Source: Variovorax terrae
GTDB lineage: Bacteria > Pseudomonadota > Gammaproteobacteria > Burkholderiales > Burkholderiaceae_C
Direction of reading: 5' to 3'
Length of the DNA: 64,000 nucleotides
Assembly: GCF_022809125.1 (NCBI RefSeq)
Contig: NZ_JALGBI010000001.1
Coordinates: 558,001-622,000, forward strand
Part shown: piece by piece, positions 8,472-17,331 of the stretch
Layout of the letters: every line of letters starts with the position of its first letter
Numbering within the stretch: the first letter of the stretch is position 1
Translations under genes and position numbers: made by a program
The notes under the pieces: model-generated
Databases searched by the model: none
What the model saw: the letters and a program-made list of their open reading frames with translations, nothing else
What the model was told of the DNA's origin: nothing

Positions 8472-9212
8472 TCAGCCGTGGCGCGGCGAGCCGTCCGACT
8501 CGTCGAGCAGGCGCCGCACGATGCCGATGATCTGCTCTGCGGCTTCGATGATGTGCTGCTCCAGCGCGGCCTGCGCCTGTTCGGCCTGGCCATGCCGGCA
8601 CAGCCCGATGAGGGCCATGTGTTCGGTGCGGGCCTGCTGGCGGATCGGCGCATTCACCACCTGGAACCGCAGGTAGCGTTCCGACTTTTCATGCAGGGCC
8701 CGCACGATGCCCAGGGCGGCGGGGCGCTGCGCTGGCCGGTACAGCAGCTCGTGCAGCTGCCAGTTCAGGCGGCCCCAGTCGCTGGCCTCGGCCACGTCCA
8801 TCCGGGTGACCACGGCCTCGGCCTGGGCCAGTTCGGCCTCGCCCATGGCGGGGGCCGCTTCGCGCAGCAGCCAGGGCTCCAGCCGCAGCCGGATGTCGAA
8901 GAACTCCTGCGCTTCGGCGGTAGAGAGCATGGACACGAAGGCGCCGCGGTGTGGCTGCAGGTCCACCAGGCCCTCGGAGCTGAGAAAGCGCATGGCCTCG
9001 CGCAGCGGGATCCGGCTCACGCCGAGCTCCTCGGCCAGGGCTTCCTGCCGCAGCGCCGAGCCGGGGGGCAGGGTGCCGCTCAGGATGCGCTGGCGCAGCT
9101 CGTCCACCACCAGTTCCACCGCGGTCTTGCGCACGAGGCGGCTGCTGCCGGCGGCGGGTTCGCGCGCGCTGGCGTCAGCGGCTTCGGGTGTTTTCAAAGC
9201 ACTTGAATTCAT
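8472..9212 (-). CDS. GntR-family transcriptional regulator (FadR/FCD subfamily)
   Basis: Regulator of 246 residues. An N-terminal winged helix-turn-helix covers about residues 30-95 (VVDELRQRILSGTLPPGSAL, then EELGVSRIPLREAMRFL). A helical FCD ligand domain follows, with acidic/His metal-binding candidates around ERRLRLEP-like and HMALIGLCRHG segments. The gene is divergent from a DapA-like aldolase and Bug binding-protein pair, so it most likely controls them in response to their organic-acid substrate. Two copies of the palindrome ATTGGATCCAAT lie in the intergenic region and are plausible operators. The ligand is unknown. Confidence 0.9.
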   Translation of the reverse strand: MNSSALKTPEAADASAREPAAGSSRLVRKTAVELVVDELRQRILSGTLPPGSALRQEALAEELGVSRIPLREAMRFLSSEGLVDLQPHRGAFVSMLSTAEAQEFFDIRLRLEPWLLREAAPAMGEAELAQAEAVVTRMDVAEASDWGRLNWQLHELLYRPAQRPAALGIVRALHEKSERYLRFQVVNAPIRQQARTEHMALIGLCRHGQAEQAQAALEQHIIEAAEQIIGIVRRLLDESDGSPRHG

Positions 9213-9289
9213 TTAGTGCTGTGTTTTCATTAGAAATTTGTATTTGCTACAAGTTGCAGAGCCTGGATCTGCATGATTTAATGATCATA

Positions 9290-9303
9290 TATTGGATCCA
9301 ATA
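9290..9303. promoter_or_regulatory. Putative GntR operator 1 (palindrome TATTGGATCCAATA)
   Basis: A perfect 14-bp palindrome in the AT-rich divergent region between the GntR gene and the aldolase gene. The 12-bp core ATTGGATCCAAT is repeated at 9373-9384. FCD-type GntR dimers usually bind short palindromes of this size, so autoregulation plus control of the aldolase gene is inferred. Confidence 0.6.
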
Positions 9304-9372
9304 GCCAGTCTAGTGCGCTGCATAAGACTGGCAGTAGGCAGGGCATATCGCCCTTTTTGTTTGAGATTTTAA

Positions 9373-9384
9373 ATTGGATCCAAT
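9373..9384. promoter_or_regulatory. Putative GntR operator 2 (palindrome ATTGGATCCAAT)
   Basis: Second exact copy of the 12-bp core, with centre 82 bp from the first (close to eight helical turns) and 53 bp upstream of the aldolase start codon. The placement suits repression of the downstream gene. The intergenic stretch 9213-9437 holds nothing else recognisable. Confidence 0.6.
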
Positions 9385-9437
9385 ATATTGTTTTCAAACC
9401 AGGACGTGATGCCTGACGCATTCATTCAAGGAACGAG

Positions 9438-10343
9438 ATGAGCAAGATCCACTGGAAAGGCGTTTTCCCCGCCGTCACCACCAAGCTGAAACCAGACCAC
9501 ACGCTCGACATCGAGGCGATCCGCGCCGGCCTGGAGCGCCTGATCGCCAATGGCGTGGGCGGCGTCGTGATGATGGGCATGGTGGGCGAGAACGCCCAGC
9601 TCTCGCCGGAAGAGAAGATGACGGTGCTGCGCACGGCGGTGGAGACCGTCAAGGGGCGGGTGCCGGTGGTGTCAGGGGTCGGCGAAACCAGCACCGAGCG
9701 TGCCGTGGCTTACGCACGGGCCGCCGAGCAGGCAGGCGTGCAGGGCCTCATGGTGTTTCCCGGCCTGACCTACAAATCGGATGCGCGCGAAACAGTGGCG
9801 TTCTACCGCACGGTGGCGCAGGCCAGTCCGCTCGACATCCTGCTCTACAACAACCCGCGCGGCTACGGCGTGGACCTGACGCCCGACATCGTGGAACAAC
9901 TGCTGGTGGAACCCACCATCGTGGCGCTCAAGGAGGAGTCGTACGACACCACCCGCGTCACCGACCTGATCAGCCGCTTCGGAGACCGCCTGAACGTGGT
10001 GTGCGGCGTGGATGATCTGCTGCTCGAGAGCGCGGCCCTGGGCGTCACGTGCTGGGTGTCCGGCATGGCCAATGCGTTGCCCCGGGAGTCGGTCGAGCTG
10101 CTGAACCTGCTGATCTCCGGCGATCTCGCGAAGGCGCGCCGGCTCTACCGTGCGCTGACGCCGCTCTACCACCTGGACACGGTGGTCAAGCTGGTGCAGC
10201 ACATCAAGCTGGCCGAGCACCTCATCACCGGCAGCGCCGAGACCGTGAAGCCGCCCCGCCTGGCCCTGGCTGGCGAGGAGCGCGAGCGCACCATCGCGAT
10301 CACGCGCCAGACGCTGGCCGACCTGAAGGCGCTGGCGGCTTGA
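9438..10343 (+). CDS. DapA-family aldolase/dehydratase (dihydrodipicolinate synthase family)
   Basis: Class I pyruvate-type aldolase superfamily protein of 301 residues. The Schiff-base Lys is K165 in VALKEES, the catalytic Tyr is Y137 in LLYNNPRGYG, and GMVGEN (47-52) replaces the GTTGE loop of true DapA. The loop change and the catabolic neighbours (GntR regulator and Bug binding protein) argue against lysine synthesis. A keto-acid lyase or dehydratase acting on an imported organic acid is more likely. The substrate cannot be read from the sequence. The start has an AAGGAACGAG ribosome-binding site. A Bug gene follows after 113 bp. Confidence 0.85.
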   Translation: MSKIHWKGVFPAVTTKLKPDHTLDIEAIRAGLERLIANGVGGVVMMGMVGENAQLSPEEKMTVLRTAVETVKGRVPVVSGVGETSTERAVAYARAAEQAGVQGLMVFPGLTYKSDARETVAFYRTVAQASPLDILLYNNPRGYGVDLTPDIVEQLLVEPTIVALKEESYDTTRVTDLISRFGDRLNVVCGVDDLLLESAALGVTCWVSGMANALPRESVELLNLLISGDLAKARRLYRALTPLYHLDTVVKLVQHIKLAEHLITGSAETVKPPRLALAGEERERTIAITRQTLADLKALAA

Positions 10344-10456
10344 GCCGGCCGCCGCGCATCTCATCCTTGCCTGCGCTGTAAACCGGCGCCGCAGCGCAGG
10401 CCGAGCATCGATCCACCGGGCGCCGCCGATCTTTCTTTTTTATCCTTGTCAACGCC

Positions 10457-11407
10457 ATGAAACTCCTTCGTGTTCTTGCCGTGCTGGCGCTCGCCCTGGG
10501 CACCACCGCTGCGTCGGCCAGCGACCCCTATCCCTCCAAGCCGATCGAGCTGACCGTGGCCTACCCGCCCGGCGGCGGCAGCGATAACACGGCGCGCGCG
10601 CTGGCCGAGGCGGTGCGCCCCGCGCTGGTCCAGCCGACGCTGGTGATGAACAAGCCCGGCGCCAGCGGCTCCATCGGCTGGAGCTATGTGGCCACCAGCC
10701 CGGCCGATGGTTACAGGCTGGTGCTGATGACGCCCGAGATGCTGGTGGTGCCGCTCATGGGCATCGGCAAGACCACGGTGGACGACTTCCAGCCGATCGC
10801 CCGCTTCACCGACGACCCCTCGTCCATCACCGTGCGCGCCGATGCGCCGTGGAAGACCATCGAGGAGTTCCTGGCCTACGCCAAGGCCAACCCGCAGAAG
10901 GTGTCGGTCTCCAATGCCGGCAACGGCACCATCCCGCACCTGGCCGCGGCCGCGCTGGCGGACAAGGCGGGCGTGAACCTGACCCATGTGCCCTACCAGG
11001 GCTCGGCCCCGGCCATCATGGGCCTGCTGGCCGGCGACGTGCAGGCCACCACGGTGGCCTATGCCGAACTGCGCCAGCATGTGGAGTCGGGGAAGCTGCG
11101 CACGCTGGCGGTGATGGACGAGGAGCGCGTCAAGGGGTTGGACGCGCCCACCTTCAAGGAGAAGGGGCTGGACCTGCAGTTCAGCGTCTGGCGCGGCATC
11201 GGCATGCCCAGGAACTCGCCCAAGGAAGCGGTGGAGAAATGGCGCGCCGCCGCCAAGCAGGCCATGAGCAGCCCGGCCTTCCTGGGCACGCTGCAGAAGC
11301 AGAACCTCACGCCGGCCTATGCCGACCTGCCTGAATTCTCGGGCGCCATTTCGCGCCAGAGCGCGGCCTTCAAGACCTTGATGGCGCGGCTCAACCTCAA
11401 GCCCTGA
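10457..11407 (+). CDS. Bug/TctC-family tripartite tricarboxylate transporter substrate-binding protein
   Basis: Periplasmic binding protein of 316 residues. It has a signal peptide ending near ASAS and the family start YPSKPIELTVAYPPGGGSD, then the conserved NKPGASGSIG and NAGNGTIPH segments. Bug proteins bind carboxylates and similar solutes. TctA and TctB membrane partners are absent from the neighbourhood, as is common for Bug proteins in Burkholderiales. It is probably co-regulated with the upstream DapA-like gene by the GntR regulator, and would deliver that pathway's substrate. A strong intrinsic terminator follows the stop. Confidence 0.88.
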   Translation: MKLLRVLAVLALALGTTAASASDPYPSKPIELTVAYPPGGGSDNTARALAEAVRPALVQPTLVMNKPGASGSIGWSYVATSPADGYRLVLMTPEMLVVPLMGIGKTTVDDFQPIARFTDDPSSITVRADAPWKTIEEFLAYAKANPQKVSVSNAGNGTIPHLAAAALADKAGVNLTHVPYQGSAPAIMGLLAGDVQATTVAYAELRQHVESGKLRTLAVMDEERVKGLDAPTFKEKGLDLQFSVWRGIGMPRNSPKEAVEKWRAAAKQAMSSPAFLGTLQKQNLTPAYADLPEFSGAISRQSAAFKTLMARLNLKP

Positions 11408-11426
11408 CAGACCAAAACGGAACACG

Positions 11427-11467
11427 GCAGGCCGCCCGGATCATGGTCCGGGCGGCCTGCTTTTTTT
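11427..11467 (+). terminator. Intrinsic terminator after the Bug gene
   Basis: A perfect 14-bp stem (GCAGGCCGCCCGGA with its complement), a 6-base loop and seven T residues, 19 bp after the Bug stop codon. It lies between the convergent Bug and fbpC genes. Confidence 0.92.
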
Positions 11468-11473
11468 GAGTCT

Positions 11474-12529
<1,056 letters not shown>

Positions 12530-12530
12530 G

Positions 12531-12566
12531 GTGCAAATTGTAGATGCTTACAATTCTCATTTGCAC
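12531..12566. promoter_or_regulatory. Candidate Fur-controlled divergent promoter region
   Basis: Between fbpC and fbpB two dyads overlap: GTGCAAAT/ATTTGCAC (12531-12538 and 12559-12566) and AATTGTA/TACAATT (12536-12542 and 12549-12555). On the minus strand GCAAATGAGAATTG resembles known Fur boxes. Iron-responsive control of both genes is inferred from position and gene function. Confidence 0.55.
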
Positions 12567-12592
12567 TGCACTCCTTCCTGACCCTTTGCCGC

Positions 12593-14218
12593 ATGCCGTT
12601 TCGCCGGCTCCAAACCCTTTTCCTCCTGCTGGTGGCCCTGCTGCTGACGCTGCCCGTGCTGGCCGTGCTGGCCTCGTGGCTGCCCTGGGGCGCCGACAAC
12701 ACGCAGGCCGCGCAGATCCTGCGCGAGATGAGCCGCACCGTGCTGCCCGACTACGCCTGGACCTCGCTGCGCCTGTGCCTGATGGTGGCCGTGGGCGTGG
12801 CGGTGGTGGGCACGGCCACGGCGGCGGCGGTGACGCTGTTCGAGTTCCCGGGGCGCAAGGCCTTCGAGTGGCTGCTGCTGCTGCCGCTGGCGATGCCGGC
12901 CTATGTGGTGGCCTATGCCTACACCGATTTCCTGCAGTTCAGCGGGCCGCTGCAGACCGGGCTGCGCGCCGCCTTCGGCCTGGAGGGCCGCGTCTTTCCC
13001 GAAGTGCGCAGCGTCGGCGGCGCGGCCTGGGTGTTCACCTTCTCGCTCTACCCCTATGTGTACCTGCTGGCGCGCACCGCGCTCGGCGAGCGCGCCGCGC
13101 ACCTGATGGAGGCCGCGCGGCTGCTGGGCGCGCCGCTGTCGCGGCGCATCCGGCGCGTGGCGCTGCCGCTGGCGCGGCCGGCCGTGGCCGCGGGCGTGGC
13201 GCTGGCGCTGATGGAGACGCTGGCCGACTTCGGCGTGTCCAGCTACTTCGGCATCCAGACCTTCACCACCGGCATCTACAAGGCCTGGCTGTCGATGGAC
13301 AACCGCATCGCCGCGGCGCAACTGGCCACCCTGCTGCTGGCGGTGGTGATGCTGCTGCTGCGGCTGGAGCACCATGCGCAGCGCCGCATGCGCTTTGCCG
13401 GCGGCCGCGGCGCGCGCGCCGGTTCGGCCGAGGCGCAGCCCGCCGCGCTGCACGGCGCGCGGCGCTGGCTGGCCTGGGGCCTGTGCGCGCTGCCGGTGCT
13501 GATGGGCTTCGTGCTGCCGGTGCTGTTCATGCTGCGCCCGCTGGCGGCCGACTGGTCGGTGCTGCCCTGGGACCGCTTCGTGCAGTGGGCCGGCAACAGC
13601 ATCCGCCTGGGCGCCCTCAGCGCCGTGCTGGCGGTGGCGCTGGCGGTGGCGCTGGCGTTCGCGCTGCGCCGCACGCCCGACCTCGTCACGCGCGGCGTGG
13701 TGCACCTGGTGTCGCTGGGCTATGCCGTGCCCGGCGCGGTGATCGTGGTCGGGCTGCTGCTGCCCGTGGGCTGGCTGCAGGCCGCGGCGCCCAACAGCAA
13801 CGCGGGCGCGCTCGTCACGGCCACGGTGGTCGGCATCGTCTGGGCCTACCTGGTGCGCTTTTGCGCGGTGGCGCTGCAGTCCATGCAAAGCGGCTATGCG
13901 CGCATTCCCGCGAGCTTCGACGACTCCGCGCGCATGCTGGGCACGGGCGGCTTCGGCCTGCTGGCGCGCGTGCACTGGCCGCTGCTGCGGCGCTCCACCG
14001 CCGCCGCCGCGCTGCTGGTGTTCGTGGACGTGATGAAGGAACTGCCCGCCACCATGGTGCTGCGTCCCTTCAACACCGACACGCTGGCCGTGGTGGCCTA
14101 CCAGCTCGCGCGCGACGAGCGCCTGGGCGAGGCCGCGCTGCCCTCGCTGGCGCTGGTGCTGGTGGGGCTGCTGCCGGTGATGCTGCTGAGCCGCACGCTG
14201 CGCAGCCCGGCTCGCTGA
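12593..14218 (+). CDS. fbpB: Iron(III) ABC transporter permease (two fused membrane domains)
   Basis: Inner-membrane permease of 541 residues with about twelve hydrophobic segments in two BPD-type halves. Each half has an EAA loop (ERAAHLMEAARLLGAPL near residue 165; PASFDDSARMLGTGG near residue 440), as in FbpB/SfuB ferric transporters. It forms a channel with FbpC, which is divergently encoded 63 bp away. The binding protein FbpA must be encoded elsewhere. The gene ends directly in a dispersed repeat. Confidence 0.88.
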   Translation: MPFRRLQTLFLLLVALLLTLPVLAVLASWLPWGADNTQAAQILREMSRTVLPDYAWTSLRLCLMVAVGVAVVGTATAAAVTLFEFPGRKAFEWLLLLPLAMPAYVVAYAYTDFLQFSGPLQTGLRAAFGLEGRVFPEVRSVGGAAWVFTFSLYPYVYLLARTALGERAAHLMEAARLLGAPLSRRIRRVALPLARPAVAAGVALALMETLADFGVSSYFGIQTFTTGIYKAWLSMDNRIAAAQLATLLLAVVMLLLRLEHHAQRRMRFAGGRGARAGSAEAQPAALHGARRWLAWGLCALPVLMGFVLPVLFMLRPLAADWSVLPWDRFVQWAGNSIRLGALSAVLAVALAVALAFALRRTPDLVTRGVVHLVSLGYAVPGAVIVVGLLLPVGWLQAAAPNSNAGALVTATVVGIVWAYLVRFCAVALQSMQSGYARIPASFDDSARMLGTGGFGLLARVHWPLLRRSTAAAALLVFVDVMKELPATMVLRPFNTDTLAVVAYQLARDERLGEAALPSLALVLVGLLPVMLLSRTLRSPAR

Positions 14219-14270
14219 TTGCTATTGATTTAATAGCATCAAATGACCACCCGACCAGGACATCGGCCGG
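14219..14270 (+). repeat. Dispersed repeat, copy B
   Basis: TTGCTATTGATTTAATAGC dyad followed by AATGACC, CCCGACCAGGACATCGGCC and TTTTGATTT. It starts at the base after the fbpB stop codon and fills the gap to the convergent histidine kinase gene. Confidence 0.75.
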
Positions 14271-14302
14271 TTTTGATTTGAAATTTGCCCTGCGCCGGCG
14301 TT

Positions 14303-16156
14303 TCAGGCCGTGGGCGCCGCTGCCAGCGGCACCTGCAGCACCACCCGGGTCTGGCCCGGCTGCGACGCCACCTCAAGCTGTCCGCCCAGCCGCGCAGCGC
14401 GCGCGCGCATGCTGCTCAGGCCCACGCCGTCCCGCGCTTCGCCCGCCAGCCCTGCCGGCAGGCCCACGCCGTGGTCGAGCACGCTCACGCGCAGGCCCGC
14501 GGCGTCGTGGACCACGCCGACCTCCACGCTGCGCGACTGGCTGTGCTTGAGCACGTTGGTCAGGGCCTCCTGCAGGAAGCGCAGCACATCCAGGCCCTGG
14601 GCCGGCCGCAGCTGCAGGCTGTCGAGCCCGGCCAACTGCCAGCGGACCTCGATGCCGCTGTTCTCGAGCAGCGTCGTGAAGCGGTGGCGCAGCGGCACCA
14701 GCAGCTGGGCCAGCGGCTGGCCCTGGCCGTCGTGGGCGGCGGAGCTGTCCACGATCAGCCGCAAGTCGTCGCGCATGCCCTTGAGCAGGCCCAGCAGGGC
14801 CGGGGCGCTGGCTTTCTCGGGCTCGTGCTCGATGGCCGCGATGCCGCCCACCAGAGCGCCGCCCAGGCCGTCGTGCAGGTCGCGCGCGAGGTTGACGCGC
14901 TCGCTCAGCCGCGCGTTGGCGACCTCGAGCGTGTGCTGGCGCCTCAGCGTGGATGCCAGTTCGCTGCGGGCGGCATCGACCGAGGCCTGCAGTTCGAGGT
15001 TGAAGCCCTCGATGCGGCGCAGGCTGTTGACGAAGCGCCAGGCCAGCACCAGGGCCATGCCGACCATGAGGATGTGCGCCGTCATGCTGGTGTAGTAGAT
15101 GTTGCTGTCCAGCACGCGCAGGAAAGTCAGCACGTCGTGCGCGCTGGTGATCACGAAGGTGGACACGCAGACGGCCAGGATGCGCTGGTCGGTCTGCCGG
15201 CTGCGCCAGCCCGTGACCATGAACATGATGCACACCGTCCAGACGATGGCGGCGCTCAGCACCATCAGCAGCGCGCGCGAGGGATAGAGCCAGTGGGTCG
15301 GCACCCCCACCAGCCACAGCACGCCCAGCGCAACGGCGATCCACAGCGCGCGCTCCAGCCGCGGATGGCGCTGGCCGCTGAAGCGCCAGATGAAGACGGC
15401 GAAGCAGCCCGCGAAGCCCAGGATCGCCATCGCATTGAGGGCATGCCAGTCATCATTGCTCTGGAACGGCCAGGGGCTGGTGGCCACCTGGTTGAGGCCG
15501 ACCAGCAGCCAGAAGGCTTCCGTCAGCGCGAACCAGCCGTAGACCGTGTCCTGGTGCCGCATCAGCCACAGGATGCCGAAGAACAGCACGATGTTGCCGC
15601 ACAGCGTCAGGCTGATCAGCTGCAGGTCGTAGCGCATCAGCCGTTCGTGCCGGTACAGCGGCCCGACCTCGGCCGGCGGGCCCAGGGTGAGGGGCCCCAG
15701 GCCGGCCTGGTGCGCGGCCGCGCCCGCCACCCGGAACAGCACGGTGTTGCGCCCCGCCTGCAGCAGCGGCGGTGCGATCAGCCAGTAGCGCGGCGTGTTC
15801 CAGGCGCGCGAGAGCGGCGGGGTCAGGTGCGGGTCGCGGTGCAGCAGCGTGCCGTTGACGTACACCGAGCCGGCCATGACGAGGTACTCCATCAGCAGGC
15901 CCACGGGGGCGTTGGCATCGGCCTGGTCCCACTGCAGCCGGTACCAGACCACGCCGTTGTAGTCCGGCCAGCGCTTCGCCCACACATCGGGAATCGACAC
16001 GGGCTGCCAACCGTCCACCGGGGGCACGTCGTCGTCCCAGCGCCCCTGCACGGCTTCGGCCTGCGTCACCACCAGCGGCGCGGCCGCCGCTGCGGGCGCG
16101 AGGCAGCACAGGGCCAGCAGCAGGGCCGGCAGCAGCCGGTGCCAGAGGCCCTTCAT
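14303..16156 (-). CDS. Membrane sensor histidine kinase (7TM sensor, HisKA_3 / NarL-type)
   Basis: Kinase of 617 residues. A signal peptide (1-26) precedes a periplasmic jelly-roll-like domain to about residue 175. Seven hydrophobic helices follow (about 178-375), then a HisKA_3 dimerisation domain with phosphoacceptor H428 in ARDLHDGLGG. The C-terminal HATPase includes EALTNVLKHS and a DHGVGLP G-box. The periplasmic plus seven-helix layout resembles 7TMR-DISM receptors, whose ligands are often carbohydrates or organic acids. The start overlaps the stop of the upstream response regulator by 4 bases, so the two genes form an operon and probably a cognate pair. Confidence 0.9.
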   Translation of the reverse strand: MKGLWHRLLPALLLALCCLAPAAAAAPLVVTQAEAVQGRWDDDVPPVDGWQPVSIPDVWAKRWPDYNGVVWYRLQWDQADANAPVGLLMEYLVMAGSVYVNGTLLHRDPHLTPPLSRAWNTPRYWLIAPPLLQAGRNTVLFRVAGAAAHQAGLGPLTLGPPAEVGPLYRHERLMRYDLQLISLTLCGNIVLFFGILWLMRHQDTVYGWFALTEAFWLLVGLNQVATSPWPFQSNDDWHALNAMAILGFAGCFAVFIWRFSGQRHPRLERALWIAVALGVLWLVGVPTHWLYPSRALLMVLSAAIVWTVCIMFMVTGWRSRQTDQRILAVCVSTFVITSAHDVLTFLRVLDSNIYYTSMTAHILMVGMALVLAWRFVNSLRRIEGFNLELQASVDAARSELASTLRRQHTLEVANARLSERVNLARDLHDGLGGALVGGIAAIEHEPEKASAPALLGLLKGMRDDLRLIVDSSAAHDGQGQPLAQLLVPLRHRFTTLLENSGIEVRWQLAGLDSLQLRPAQGLDVLRFLQEALTNVLKHSQSRSVEVGVVHDAAGLRVSVLDHGVGLPAGLAGEARDGVGLSSMRARAARLGGQLEVASQPGQTRVVLQVPLAAAPTA

Positions 16157-16902
16157 GGCAGCCAGCCCATCCGCCGCGCTTCATAGACGGCCTCGGTGCG
16201 CGAGCCGACGGCGAGCTTGCGGTAGATGTTGCGGGTGTGGCTTTCCACGGTCAGCTTCGACAGCGACAGCGCGACGGCGATCTCGTGGTTGCTCAGGCCC
16301 TGCGCCACGAGGCGCAGGATTTCGTTCTCGCGCTGGCTCAGGGGCGGCAGCTCCATCGCTGCGGGCGCTTCCGGGGCGGCCGCCTGCTGGGCCACGAAGC
16401 TGAGGATGCGCCGCGCGATGAAGGGGTCGATCGGGGCGCCGCCGCGCTGGATGCTGCGCAGCGACAGGCTGATCTCCGCATCCTCGCGCTCCTTGAGCAG
16501 GTAGCCGGCGGCTCCTGCGCGCAGCGCGGCCAGCAGGGTGTCCTCGTCGCCCCAGGCCGACACCACCACCGAGGCCGGCGGCGCGGGCTGCCGTTGCAGC
16601 GCGGCGATCAGGTCCACGCCGCTGCCGTCGGGCAGCCCGATGTCGATCAGGGCGAGTTGAAACGGGCGGGTGGGCAGCCATTGCCGCGCCTGCGCGAGGC
16701 TGGCGGCGTGGACGATGTCCGCCTGCGGCACGCCCAGCGACACCAGGATGCGCCGCAGCCGCTCGCCCATCGCTGCGCTGTCTTCCACGACCAGCACCGG
16801 GCGGGGAAACGCCGGCGCCTGGAGGGCCTGTGTGTCGGCATCGGCAGCAGCAGTCAAAACCAATGTCTCTCCATCTCGGGATCGCGGCGCCACCGCCGTC
16901 AT
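16153..16902 (-). CDS. LuxR/NarL-family response regulator
   Basis: Receiver domain at about residues 34-150, with phosphoacceptor D87 in LALIDIGLPDGSG and acidic pocket VVEDS. It is joined to a C-terminal LuxR helix-turn-helix (LSQRENEILRLVAQGLSNHE through SKLTVESHTRNIYRKL). The protein is 249 residues long, and the 33-residue N-terminal extension has low conservation value. It is first in a two-gene operon with the HisKA_3 kinase, the standard partner class for NarL-type regulators. Targets are unknown. Confidence 0.9.
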   Translation of the reverse strand: MTAVAPRSRDGETLVLTAAADADTQALQAPAFPRPVLVVEDSAAMGERLRRILVSLGVPQADIVHAASLAQARQWLPTRPFQLALIDIGLPDGSGVDLIAALQRQPAPPASVVVSAWGDEDTLLAALRAGAAGYLLKEREDAEISLSLRSIQRGGAPIDPFIARRILSFVAQQAAAPEAPAAMELPPLSQRENEILRLVAQGLSNHEIAVALSLSKLTVESHTRNIYRKLAVGSRTEAVYEARRMGWLP

Positions 16903-17212
16903 GGGCTGTCGGGGATTCTATGCCGCAGTCACGCGAGTTACATGGTGTTACCGTGGCCGGCCGTCTGAACCGCCTCGAACAGTTCGCTTGTGGCCTGTGA
17001 TGTGTTCAGCCGATCGATTGCCTTGGGAAATGACGAACGCAACCGGCTGTATGGCGACGTGCAGTCGGCGATCGAGGCGCTGCAGCAGGCGTACCGCCGG
17101 GCCGGCCACACGACCGTGCAGGTGTTCGCGCCCGAGCAGGAACTGACGGGCGGCATCGTGAAGCTCCCGATGTCTTGCTTGGGAAGGGGTGCACGGCAGG
17201 CCACGGATGGCT
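16903..17212. other. Non-coding stretch between response regulator and tRNA-Arg
   Basis: No gene is convincing here. A plus-strand frame from GTG 16990 to 17253 would encode 87 residues, but its last part is antisense to the tRNA (ending in the familiar PAGIEPASSA artefact) and it has no clear ribosome-binding site. Residues 4-60 of that frame look more protein-like than random and could be a gene remnant. Confidence 0.5.
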
Positions 17213-17287
17213 TGGCGCCCCCAGCAGGAATCGAACCTGCATCTAGCGCTTAGGAGGCGCTCGTTCTATCCATTGAACTATGGCGGC
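17213..17287 (-). tRNA. tRNA-Arg (anticodon CCU)
   Basis: Cloverleaf of 75 nt including an encoded CCA. The D arm is GTTC-AATGGATA-GAAC. The anticodon arm is AGCGC-CTCCTAA-GCGCT with anticodon CCU, reading AGG. The variable loop is 4 nt and the T arm is GCAGG-TTCGATT-CCTGC. The acceptor stem GCCGCCA/TGGGGGC pairs except for G4 opposite G69. The discriminator base is G. Confidence 0.93.
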
Positions 17288-17331
17288 GGCGGGCGTCATT
17301 GTAGTGGGGCTCAGGCGAGACCCGAGGGCGG

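Noticed and set aside
12557..13975. Long minus-strand frame across fbpB
   Set aside because: His/Gln/Arg-rich composition typical of antisense shadows in GC-rich DNA; fbpB on the plus strand is unambiguous.
16990..17253. Plus-strand frame of 87 residues overlapping the tRNA
   Set aside because: The C-terminal third is antisense to tRNA-Arg, a classic artefact, and there is no clear ribosome-binding site; at most a gene remnant.
17213..17287. tRNA-Arg as an island attachment site
   Set aside because: No integrase or foreign-looking genes lie on either side; the integrase in this window is 43 kb away.
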